From NCBI GenBank assembly GCA_963989245.1, contig OZ022342.1:22889898-22953897 (forward strand): DNA of 64,000 nt, written 5' to 3'. The position numbers and the translations under genes are program-made. Under the pieces are notes generated by a model. That model was not told the DNA's origin. It did not search any database and saw only the letters and a program-made list of their open reading frames with translations. Of the stretch, positions 35,781-47,194 are shown piece after piece (position 1 is the stretch's first letter; each line of letters starts with the position of its first letter). Origin of the DNA: Nansenia antarctica. Lineage: Eukaryota > Chordata > Actinopteri > Argentiniformes > Microstomatidae.

Positions 35781-37715
35781 ATTGGGGCCTTAACTGGTTA
35801 AGAAGGAATTTTGAGAACTTGGTTCTGGTTTACTGGTCCGTTCAGGTGACTCCAGCTATAACTCGGACAACGTGTCGGACGCAATCAACAATCGCCTGGG
35901 GGATGACTGGGAGGAGCAGCTGGTCCCACCCTTTAGGAAACAGAGGATATTCTTCCTTGGTTGTGACGGGGTGGCGCCTCAACACAGCTCTCGTCACTGC
36001 AAAGACCTCAGCATCAACTGGTGCCTCGGGGACCTGAGCATCGAGGTGCTGGACAGCACAACAGGCTTTGTTGTCGATGGGTAAGTCAATGGTGCTACTG
36101 GTAGACGATGCTCGTAACATGGGAACAATTTAAGTATTTTTGATGAAACATAGATGATCTCGATGACTACTTTCATACTTACCGTACTTGGTATACTACC
36201 ATTACAATGAAGTCTAATGGGTACTGAAGACCCATCTCTTGCCTGTCCATCTTGACTGTAAAGACCTCTTCACTCCCCACTACCCTGTACAGTTCCTCTA
36301 CTGTATATATAAAAAAGATCCTTCCTTCTTCTAGCATTGTGACTGCCAATAGCACCTGCTCCTAGCATAGATTTGTTCTTATGATGACTGATGTGATTCA
36401 CTTACTTGTTAGACACGTTTGTAAGTTGCTTTGGATAAAAGCGTCTGGTAAATGTCAAACATTTAAAAACAAATTATGTAAATGTATAATTTCATTGTGG
36501 AGGGAGCTTTCTATGTAGGCGTAATGCTCTCTCTGGCCCCTTAGCTCCCCAACTGTGAGTGGGCCTGGCTTCTCCAGCAGACTGTGCAAGAGAGCCCTCT
36601 ACTGTAACTTCTGCAAAATTGCAAAGCTGAGTGGGCAAAGTTCTCTACTGAACCTCCAAACCTATCACAGTGCCAAGGTGAGTTGTTGAACCATGAATCA
36701 GTAGATATCCTGGCACCCTTGGACCTGTATTTGTCTGCACTGCATATAGGCGACATCGTAGCCATATCATGTGCTACCGAATATCATCTGGCCAAGATTG
36801 TGTTGACAGCATGAATGTGAATTTTGTGTGATGTGTTCCTTCTTGTTTCAGTTGGAAGCCAGTCTCTATCAGAATGCCAAGATGGTTGTCAACCACCAGT
36901 TCCTCTCCAATGGCGCAGGACCCTGGAACTCCAAACACCTGGTCGAGAGCTTCAGCCACTGAGTCCCTTGGGTGTGGGCGTAGTTTTGTTTCAAAGAGGA
37001 GTTTGAATTTGTGATTTGTGCCTAATTTCAGCATTAAGCATGCAGTAATGTTCTTTAGTTTGAAGTTCTGTTTGGTTTCACATTCATGTTCATGTTCAAT
37101 AATGTGCAAAATAAAAACAGAAAAGTCTGAAGATTTAGTTTGAAGTATTGCATTAGAAGGGAAAACAAACAAGTATATCTTGCCCAAGCTTAGGACCTAA
37201 ATCCCCAAAGGTAATCAATGTCATTTATTTACATGTACCACACCATCTCCGAAATCTCCTTACATTAGTACACCGGGACAGTTAATACAAGAGTAAACTT
37301 AAAATGTATTTTTGAATAAAAAACTCAGAAACAGGTTTATCATATTTTCACATGATACAACAAGCCACTTAAAAGAACAAAACTGAACTGGCAAAGTGCC
37401 TTAACATTTAAGCAGCTCTGTCACCAACTATACCCCATTAACCATCTGAGATCAGATGAAACAAATGGATGCATACGTTTTGCACGCATAAGTCTTTCTA
37501 GAAATGGTCAAATCCAATTATTAGTTTTCCTATGTGACAGTTATTATTTGGACTGGTTAGGGTGACAGGAAGATGACCCCTACATACAGTAATTCAGAAC
37601 ACAAACCCCTGGAAATACCTAAAGTACTGACCAAGCGTCAAAGGAGACCTCTGATACTAGGCACCATCTTGACTTCGGCTGCCTGTTACACCGTCACTTC
37701 AGCCCCCCTCTGTTG

Positions 37716-39422
37716 CTATAGCGCCGGTCGTCCATTGAGCTTGTCGTGCATGAGGTTCAGGGCTCCGCTGGCAAAGTCTCTGAGCACGTTCACAGTCTCT
37801 CTCTGGAGCTGCAGGGACTCACGCACAAACTCCTGCTGCGTCTCGGCCAGCTGCTGCACCGACTCAGACAGGAGCTCCAGGGAGCGCGACACCGTCTCCA
37901 TCAGCACGTTGGTGGCGGAAGGGGGGAGCAGGTCATCCCCGTGGTCATCGTCCGAGGCTACAAACTGGGGTTCAGTGTCTTAAGAAAGAGGAGGTAGTGG
38001 TCACTTTGTGTATATTACGTTCCTTCACCCTTTCACATTGAATTAGTTACGTACAAAAACATTTTTTATGTCCTTACCTTCAGTAGTGGGTATTTCATAC
38101 TGCATTTCATAAGACAGCTGTGACGAATCTCCTGCAATAAATAGATACAATTAAACCATACATAAAACCAGCCAAGTAAAGATTTACTACAACTGACGTT
38201 ATTTTTATTTAAACCCAGAGTTGTCCATTTCAAAGCACTTCAAAGAACTCACGAGATGTGCCACTATAGTTTGGCATTGAATGGTCATCTACCATGCCCA
38301 TGGAATGTGGGGGCGGTGGTGGCATTGAGGCCATGTCCATCCCTCCATTGGGGGAGCCATGGATTCCAGCCATGTCCTCCTCTTCCTCTTCTTCCTCCTC
38401 CTCGTCCTCTGGCCCTTCATCGTCGTCTCCTAGTGGGCGATAAGCCTCCCCGGGGCGCTGCCCTCGCTTGTTATCCAACTCAAGGATCTGGTGCACAATG
38501 TTCTCTGTGGGGCTGAGGTACCGTGACAGCCGCTGGACCCCCTTGTAGGCCGGCACCCCAGACCGCATGGCCCACACCTTCCGGTTATGGTTAGAGTTGA
38601 GGTCAGACCACTTCTTGATGATCTCGATGACCTCACGCTGGCACTCGCCAATCTCATTCACACGGGCGGTGATCTCGGCCCACTTGCGCTTTGTGATGTC
38701 CCTCGGCACGCCGCGGTTAAACTGGCCTGTGGAAATTACAGAGACACATACGAAACTGCCTGGTTCAGGTGGCAATAATATATATCCAATACCACAAGTG
38801 GCACAGTGCATATCCAACACATTAAATTTGAATTTGGCTCAATTCTGACATAACACTTGCATGAGCCTAGAATGACAACCAAACAGTGATTGTAATTTTT
38901 GTTTTACTTTAAATCAAACATATCAGATCTGGGGACCTCGCATCCACCTGACATTTAAAAGTGTGCCATATGTCACCTGTGTTTGCATTTAATCATGTGT
39001 TAGTGTTTCACGTTACAGCCAGTCACAAGCCAAATCCAAATATAGCTGGTGTGGAAAGGCTTTGGTTACCATTCTGTCACCATTCAATGTGTTTAAATTT
39101 GGCTACAACAAACAAGGCCAAAGACCTCCTCATCCCTGTGGTTTCGCAGATCAGATAATAATGCTTCTTTTGTTTAGTTACACCCCACCCCCCCAAAGAT
39201 CGTGACAGATACAAATAGGGATGGATCTTAGTGCAAGACATAATAAGGCAAGTGTCAGTATGGCACAGAGGGCTACGTGGAATAAGGGTACATACCCACA
39301 ACAATGTGGCGGTTCTTCCTGACTTCATCCAAAAGTATATGGACCTCACTGAAGGTAAAACAGGCTTTTCTCTTTTTGAAGCGCGTGACACTGTCTTGGT
39401 TGAAAAGGTATGGGGTAGACAT
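37716..39422 (-). CDS. Myb/SANT-like DNA-binding protein, copy 3
   Basis: Exons 39296-39422, 38253-38726, 38078-38131 and 37716-37978 give 305 aa. It is nearly identical to copy 2 in the DNA-binding domain (same K44Q, T51R, K54T, K86N, C87S, D88N, K90N and A94W changes; residue 89 is His instead of Tyr). It has an extra in-frame loss of 18 residues in the Met/Pro linker (near 38291) as well as the 62-residue linker deletion of copies 1-3. Splice borders and the coiled-coil exon are intact. Confidence 0.8.
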
Positions 39423-40486
39423 CTTCCACTCACTATGCCTTTCTCTGGCTTCAGTCTGCTTCTGGCTCCTGGCTGCAAGTTGTCAGAAATATTGTAAACA
39501 CCATAGCCAAGTATACAGACAGTGCAATCATTTACATACACACTTTAGAGAAACTGCTATCAAATACATCAAAATAACATTAAATATGTTTGATAAACTG
39601 AAACCAATTTGTATTATCTCAAATATAATTTGAAAACGTGTAGTAGGCTACCATGTAGGCTGTTCACAGTTTGCAAGGACAAGATGGGGAAATGAGCAGG
39701 TCGATGGGGAAATGAGCAGGTGGATGTACAGCGTACGGCGAATGAGACGTTTCAGGCGCGAACACAAGTTCATAAGCACAGCATGCACAGGAATAAGCAC
39801 GTACGGCTCCACTCATCAGCTGATTGAAATCAGTTTGGTACCGAATCCATCATTGCATATGAAGCATTAAGCACGCCTAGCGCAGCTCTAGGAGATGAGC
39901 TCTGGAGTCTGTAGCATCCCTCAACACTCATCTTCACTCTTTTGTTGATCAGTCGTCATCAGCCTGTGCAGTCAGCTGAGTGCCAATGTACCTTGGCTTA
40001 CTGACTAGAGCAGGTACGCCAGCTAGTAAACCAACCAACAAGAACATAAATGCGTGACTAGCCGCTAGTTAACGTCAACGCTAGCTAACTAACAAAGACA
40101 CGATGTAGTATTTACGTAGCCGAAGACGTCTCCACAGGCTTTTGTAACAGACAGTATCACTTTTAAAAAGTCCAATGCTGTGAATAAAAACAACCGTTTC
40201 GTATGCCGGTTTGGGCGTATGTTTATTCGTACATAATGACAACGTGAGCTAGCTAGCTATCGTTAGCTTGCCAGTCACGTCTAGTCATTGGAAGAATCTG
40301 CAAAATTGTAACATTTGTTCACGTAGCTATCGTATCTTCAATCATTCACAGGGACAAATAAATACTACGACCATTGTCTCAACCTTAAAAATGTTATTGT
40401 GCAGAGTGAATTTACCTTCCCGATCAATAAAGGTTGCGTTATCTCTCTGAGGCGAGTCCAGAAACTTCGTAGCTGACTAGCTAGCT

Positions 40487-41815
40487 TGATTTGCTGACCT
40501 CTTGTGGTCTTGCAAGCAGCCAAGAAACGCAAAGCATATGGTTTTGATGGGCTACCTGCTGATGTTCTGAAAAGATAAAAGGCGGGGGGAAAGATAAAAG
40601 AATACCTGCAAACTATCGAGGGATTACTTTGACCTCTGCTGTATATAAACTGTTCTGCTGTGTATTACATAACAGGGTCTCTGAGTGGGCGGAGTCCAAC
40701 AGCATCATAACAGATGAACAAAATGGGTTTAGAAAGAAAAGGAGTTGTATAGACCATATTGCCACTTTAACTACTATTATAGACTCAAGGAAAAAGCTTA
40801 GAAAAACTACCTTCTGCTCTTTTATCGATTTTTCCAAAGCCTTTGATCATATTAACCGTAGCATGCTATGGGAGAAGTTGTCAGCTTTAGGCCTACATGG
40901 CAACATCCTTAACTGTCTTACTGCTCTGTACGAAAATGTGAAATGCTGTGTCCGTGTAAATGGTAGCCTTACAGATTGGTTCCCAGTCGACATCGTCGTA
41001 AAACAGGGCTGCATTTTGTCACCTGTTCTGTTCTCCATATATATAAATGACTTAAGTATAGCAATTAAGGCCCTGGGAAAAGGTGTCCCTATATAGGAAA
41101 TGAAAAGATCTCTATACTTTTATACGCAGATGATATTACCCTGATTTCTGAGACAGAAGAGGAACTACAGGAGATGCTGACACTGGTCCATAGTTGGTGC
41201 CAGGAGTGGAAACTAAATATAAATGTTGATAAAACCAAAGTAGTGCATTTCAGAAATCCAGCAAAGCCCCTGTCCAGTTTTAGCGGAGAGTCGTTTCTGC
41301 ACACTATGCAACAGTGGTTCGATTGAATCCGAAGCCCACGTCTTATTACACTGTGAACTTTACAACGACATGCGCGCTGATCTTTTTATCTTTTTATCAA
41401 AACACTATGAGAATTTTAATGACTTTGATGACCAAAATAAATTGTGTACAATTTTAGCTGGTGAACACTGCATAAATGAATGTGCCAAGGCCTGCTACCT
41501 CATCCTACAAAGAAGAGTAGCCTTCATGAGCATCGCACAATAAACTGCCCCCTCCTCCTGTTTTTTCATATTTCATTGCCTTTACATATTGTATTTTATT
41601 GTAATGCCAATGGTATTTGTTGTGTAATAGTTCAAGTGTAATAGTACTTGAATGTACGTTTTTAATTTGTATTGCTATGAATTGTATTGTGTCTCACAAC
41701 TCCATGTGAGTAGTCCTCAACTTTTTAATGCACCTTTTGTTGCTGTTCTTTATACCATACCTGTTTGTTGAGGAGTGACACATAAATAAAGATATATCTA
41801 TCTATCAATGTTATG
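40487..41815 (+). mobile_element. Truncated jockey-like LINE at unit 3/4 junction
   Basis: It matches the copy at 21897 and shares the internal deletion that joins the RT region to the knuckle region (about 41280). The first 155 codons of RT are open (40629-41096), then a short TATA insertion breaks the frame before YADD. The (TATC)n tail is near 41800. This shared deletion supports units 3 and 4 being sisters. Confidence 0.78.
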
Positions 41816-42551
41816 TGCAATATAACTTATGTTCAGTCACATCCCTGCGTTGTCATATCATGAGCCCTTAACAAGCCAGTGTAAGGCGATCAACTTCTCC
41901 AGAATTGATTTAATTGAGTCGTCACTTACAAGCGAGTTCGTTTAATCTCAACGAGACGTCCTTGATATAACTTCTTAAGAGAAAATGATCCAATCAAATA
42001 TTAGGCACCACTACTGAACTGTTCATTAAGAGAATATTTATTCAAGCACATCAGCAAGCAATAATAGTTCATTTCCATGGAAAAGTGGTCCCATCTAGTT
42101 TCACCTCCGCAGGCCAGTATCAGCTAGCCGTCAATAGGTTAACTGCAGAAGCTTCACCAAACAAGAACCCCGTTTAGCCTTGGTAGGCCCTACATAGTCC
42201 TTTATACATTTGATTTAACATTTGGGGCTGGGCTGTCCCTCCCCCCTATCTGGTAGTTTTTTAATTGTCAGCATAAAATCTGTTGCAGCTGTGAGCAAGT
42301 GTTTTAGTTAGTTATGTGGCCTTCAACTCCTCTCTGTGTGGGTGCGAGAGTGTACTGTGTGTTATCTTCTTCTTCTGGCCTCCCTCTGTGTCCCTCTGCG
42401 GTCACACCCCCTGTCTGGGGCTCGTTAATCACATATGCACACACAGCTATGTATTTAAAAAACAGGTAAGCATATGCACACAGTTATGTTTTTAGGATGT
42501 ACAGACATTTTTATACAGTTACCTTGGGTATATTCTACGTGCGTTCTAAAG

Positions 42552-43904
42552 CAGGGGTCTTCAACCTTTTCAACCCAAGGACCCCTTGGACGAGAGACAA
42601 ACAGAACAGGGACCCCCACATGTAATATATATTTTTAAATGTCTCACATTTTAAAGCCTATAATAACTTGTATATTTACTTCATTCACCTTTTCTTTCAC
42701 CGTATTCACCTATTTATATACTGGGTTATTACTAATATACTGGGTTATTAGCCTATATGTGTTTATGATTGATAAAACGTTCATGCATAATTATGATTGG
42801 TTATTATTATTATTGTTGTTGTTGTTGTTGTTGATGAGGCTTATATTTTCTATTATTATTATTTTTCAACAATGAAACTTTTAGCTTCAGGAAGCCAGGT
42901 ATGCCTACCTCAGTGAGATGACTGGCCCTGGTTGGTGGTACACAGCTTGTCTATTCTGGGGGAGATGGAGGTTGTCAGGCAGAGCATCATGTCATCCTCA
43001 GACTGCTGTCTGGAACAGTATTTGCTCTTCAGGTAGGTGAGGGAGGAGAATCCGCTTTCACAAAGATAAGTTGTTGCAAAAGGCAAGAGGCTCATCGAGA
43101 ACTGGGTGAGAGGCTGTGACTCGTACACATTCTTGTGTGTACTGTCTGTGGTTAGGTCGATCAGTTGATCTTCCTCAGCGGCGGTCAGGTTTGAGCCGTC
43201 GGATGCATTGTCTTTGCATGGAAACCGTATCCATGTCTTGTGCTTTCTCCAAGACTTAGTCTCAGAAAAGTACTTCTCAAATTGACTTTCGAGAGCCTCC
43301 AAGTGATCAACAATTGCGCATTTCACGTCAGGCGAGGGCACCGCGGAATCCGCGGAAATGCATTGAAATGCGCAGCCAGCTCCGCGCGGTAGCAGAATCT
43401 CGTGGATAGCTGTATGTAATTCAAAGACGCGCGCCAATACTGATCCACGGGAAAGCCATCTGACCTCGGAATGGTAAAGGAGCGCGTTATAGCGGCGCAT
43501 AGAGAAGCAAAGAGGCGGGTTTGTTATTATCAAACTAACTAAATTAGTAACGTTATGCTAGTTATTAATTAACGTTAATTTCGCAATGAAGACCGAACTG
43601 CAGCGTTTTAGCCAACACCTAGCTTGCTAGACAGGTGTGTTTTTTTTTCTTTTTCAGCTGACGTTATGTGAGACTCTAGAATCATGGGCATCATTTATTT
43701 TGTAAATAGTTTTTTGTCAAAGGTAGCTTATTATTGCCTATTAATGCTTGTACTTTACTCAATATCATTTTTGTTATATTTTGTAATTCTCACTGATTAT
43801 TTTGGCTCATGACAAAAAAAAGTCCAATGACAAAAAATGGCGGACCCCCTGCAGTACCTCTGCGGACCCCCTAGGGGTCGCGGACCCCCGGTTGAAGACC
43901 ACTG
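42552..43904 (-). mobile_element. hAT-Charlie element, 1.35 kb, unit 4 only
   Basis: Terminal inverted repeats are CAGGGGTCTTCAACC and GGTTGAAGACCACTG. The flanks are a perfect 8-bp target duplication TTCTAAAG (42544-42551 and 43905-43912). The empty site with a single TTCTAAAG is in units 2 and 3 (near 13703 and 23953). It lies in the ADAD copy 4 upstream flank. A minus-strand frame (42910-43533, 207 aa) is the C-terminal part of a Charlie/ZBED5-SCAND3-like transposase (EVRWLSRG, CESGFSSLTYLKSKY). The N-terminal catalytic part is missing, so the copy is non-autonomous. Confidence 0.92.
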
Positions 43905-43912
43905 TTCTAAAG

Positions 43913-45038
43913 CACTGATTGGCCAGTTATTTAATCATCAAACCCATTCTCTCATGACTAGGTCAGTGTGTCCTTTATCAGAATAGCTTGTGAAAACATA
44001 ACTGTTGAAGTTACACAGTCCGATGACTTAGGATTCCATTAACATGTTAAAATATAGTATAGAAGAATAGACTTATCATTAGTCATCAGTTATGAAAGTA
44101 TGAAATCAGTACAGAAATATAGAATATCATAACAGCAGGTATAAAATGGTTGTTAGCACATAGGTAAAAATAAGTAATTTACAGGCGGTTTGAATCATAA
44201 AACTTTCTTTTAGTCAGGAGCTTTTCTTCTTCATGTCGCTCAAAAACAGAAACTCTCTTTTGGCTAATTGCGAGACCTTCCTATTGTTCTCAACTGACCT
44301 CAGTCACATATTATTTAAATGAGCACATAGTACATGATTTATGACTTCTAGTTATTTTAATACAAATTCCCAACACCAGGTAAGATAAAACGATATATAT
44401 CTCTCACAGAGATAATTCTTACAACACAGAGTAATGTTATATATTAGCTCCTTAACTTCACTCATACAGTAAATGAATAAACTTAACTCATACAGTAATT
44501 GAGTCTGCACAGCGCCACCTGCTAGCTACCTATAACTTTATCTAAAATTGAAATATAGACCAGAACATTTTATTTTAACTCAACGAGACTAACCGGCATA
44601 CATAATGGTCGAATAGAATGAAACAAAGAACAATTGAAATTAATTATATTTCAACTAAAAATCTGGTTGAGTAGGATAGCTAGCTAATTAGTTTAGCCAA
44701 AACTGCACGTGCGCATTTTTTTCTTCCACCATACTTCAACCACAGATGTCGTTCGGGATGCCAGCATTTTAATGTGAGGGAGACATTTGCAGATAATCAT
44801 ACACACGGTTCTTGTGTTGTTGTATCAGAAAAAAAAATTATGAAAAAATCCACGAAAGCATCTCATAAGATGCCAGTCCAGTGCAGTGGTACTACAATTC
44901 TAGGTCTTAACACGGACTACCATCACAATGGCCTACCGTTCAAATGTATCCTTTAGCCTTTAGTTTACGAAAGGCATCTCTTTCTAACAACTGATGCATG
45001 TGTTAAATGAATTCCCATGCACTCTGTGTTCACTGCAG
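43913..45038 (+). promoter_or_regulatory. Proximal 5' flank of ADAD copy 4
   Basis: No protein-coding content is recognised. It is collinear with the flank of copy 2 and lacks the ~170-bp deletion of copy 3. It ends at the CTGCAG acceptor before the first coding exon. Confidence 0.4.
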
Positions 45039-46056
45039 GTACTAATCATGGTGGACGAAGATGTTGTACGTAGCCGGCTGCCTAGAAAGGCGCTCTTATG
45101 CACAGGGGCAGCAGCGGCGCTTTTGGATGACATTTCTGTGTAAGTGGTGACACTGATTCCAGTAACCCAGACGTTTTTGGGGCTCTGCTACCAGAGGACT
45201 ATAGGCCCATGAGGTCTTCCCTCGCCAAACCCCTGCATAGCCTTATACTGCCTGACCCAATTCTGGAGGAGGAGGAGGACGACTCTGATGATGACGACAG
45301 TGATAGCGACGACAGTGATGGCCTCTCCCTCCTTGGCACATCCCCACCCAAGTTGGACAACAGCTTCCTAAAATTGGGGCTCCAGGACCAGTCAAACAAC
45401 CTGCAGAGCAGCCCCAAGAGTGGAGGTTAGGGGCCAGGTGCTCTCACTTGATGATCAAACTGATATTGAATTCATATTAAACAACTTGTGAGTGTATTTA
45501 GAAGGGAACAGGTTATTTTGTGATGGAAGTCAGTGGAAACATTCACAGCTAGGCTTGAGGATTATAACATGGGGCATAAACCTGTTTGCCTTCTCTAACA
45601 GTTTGATTGAATAGTCTTCCATACTGTAGCCTACATACTGCATGATCTGCCAAGAGTCAGGGTTAGTACATCTCTTCTTCTGACTCTGAAAGCATCTGCT
45701 TTTCTAGTGGGTTACACTGACTGGCACATGCATCGGATGGCAGCAGTGTCCAGTAACGTGTTTGACGACCTCCTGAGGGAGTGTGCCCAGTTCCACAGCT
45801 GCAAGAGCGGCCTGGCTGCCTTCGTCCTGGAGAGAGGTGAGGTCTTCTCTCTGCTCACTGGGGAATCTCAGGGATGCAAACTAGTCACCTTTTCCATTTT
45901 TAATCCAAAATCACGTCTTTTTTTTTTTTTACGCATCCAAACCCCCCAAGAAGGTCTGTTTCCACAACTCTCGTTGACCTTCTCACCTTTTCAACTCCGT
46001 CCCTGGAATCTATTCAATAATAATACACTACCAAAATATGTTAACGACTGTAAATG

Positions 46057-46481
46057 GAATGGACTTTATTTGTCATTGCTACAGTACAGGTACCAAACAA
46101 CGACATTTAGGAGGGGAGGCTCCCCTGGTGTTTAGGAAAGGAAAAAGAAAACACATTTTAGAAAAAGCATAGATGCATAAAATCACAAGAAGGTAAGGAG
46201 CTGGTTTACATCAATAAAGGCTATGTACACAATCCACTGTACTATACTGCACAGATAGTCAACTAGGGTTGTCATATTGCACAAAAAGTATTTTTTCACA
46301 TTATTTTAAAGTGTCACAGTTTGCAGGCTTGAAAATGTACATGTTTGTGCCTCAGCACTAGCTGCCATACAATCCGTCCGGACTGTCCTGGGCCTAGAAC
46401 TTAGGCCTTTTCTGTGTTCAGGGCCTTGACGGCCCTGTGGTAGAAGCTGTTCTTCAGTCTGTTTGTCTTAGCGGCCGGGGT
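46057..46481 (-). mobile_element. Rex1 LINE remnant
   Basis: The 3' end of the same Rex1 insertion as at 25936, at the same intron position (after GACTGTAAATG). It includes the ATTCC-type tail, the 3' UTR and a few C-terminal codons (FYHRAVKALNTEKA). It breaks off at 46481 in GCGGCCGGGGTC, where gypsy sequence begins. Confidence 0.88.
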
Positions 46482-47194
46482 CGTTCTACCACCCTGCTGC
46501 GAACGGGGGGGTGGAACGGCTGAACCAAACACTGAAAAATGGCATCAGGGCCCACCTGGCACAAGGGTGCACGCTCACCACCAGCCTCCTCCAGACGCTG
46601 TTGCATTATCGGGCCACGCGACACGCCACTACAGGAGTCTCCCCAGCCTCCCTCATGCTGGGGCGGGAGCTCCAGCTGCCTCTCGATAGGCTCCGCCCTA
46701 CACTAGCTCAGCCCCCGGTCCATCCAGTTCAAGCCACAGTCACCAAACACCAGCGCTTGATGAAGGATCGTTTCGACAGGGCCAGACGTGCTAGGCCACC
46801 TGTCATTGCTATGTCGGACTGGGTCAGGATCCGACGACCTCATCGGGACAACAAACTCCAGTCGTTTTGGTCTGACCCTGTCCAGGTCAGCAAACAGCTT
46901 GGCCCGGCCTCGTTTAGGCTCGCCGACGGCACTCGCTGGCATGCTACCCGCCTGCGTAAGGTGCAGTCTCCCCCTGGCCCAGCGCTGGGTGTGGCCTCTT
47001 CCACAGTCTTGCCAGCCGCACGGTTGGATGAAGCAGCAACCCCGGCCTACCAGGCTCAGCCCCAAGGCGTGGAGCCGCCACCAGTGGCTGTGGCTGCACC
47101 AAAGCCACGTCTGGTTCGAGCACGCAACAGGCCCGATTACTTGCGTGACTACATGACTGAATATCACACCTAGGTTGTGTGAGGGGGGGGGAAA
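46482..47194 (+). pseudogene. Gypsy integrase C-terminal fragment
   Basis: It is open from the breakpoint to a stop at 47171-47173, about 230 codons. It starts at the conserved integrase end FYHPAANGGVERLNQTLK and runs through a C-terminal region with FDRARRARPP, RIRRPH and LPAARLD. It is the 3' end of the pol gene of a Ty3/gypsy retrotransposon; gag, protease, RT and the integrase core are missing. A polypurine tract (GAGGGGGGGGGAAA, about 47181-47194) directly precedes the LTR, which confirms the element's polarity. Confidence 0.85.

Larger units (their letters stand above)
24926..36962 (+). pseudogene. ADAD-like protein, copy 3 (frameshifted first exon, TE-filled introns)
   Basis: All eight exons are present with intact splice borders: 24926-25303, 25586-25714, 29407-29557, 29690-29857, 30049-30260, 35846-36080, 36545-36677 and 36852-36962. 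In the first coding exon a 4-bp loss (AAGGCGCTCTT instead of AAGGCGGCCTCTCTT, near 24967) shifts the frame, giving a stop at about 25018. A 3-bp gain lies further on in the acidic tract. A product could arise only from a downstream ATG (24976) or by using the GTAAGT donor just before the stop. The remaining exons code as in copy 2, with W-to-S in exon 7. Introns 3 and 6 have grown by about 3.3 and 5.2 kb of mobile DNA. Confidence 0.75.
21897..40486. repeat. Tandem segmental duplication, unit 3
   Basis: An 18.6-kb unit with the same gene order as unit 2. It has extra insertions in ADAD introns: a Rex1 LINE (25936-29267), and a foldback element with a gypsy LTR and a Rex1 fragment (about 30583-35780). 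Unit 4 carries the same insertion points, so units 3 and 4 are sisters relative to unit 2. Confidence 0.92.
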
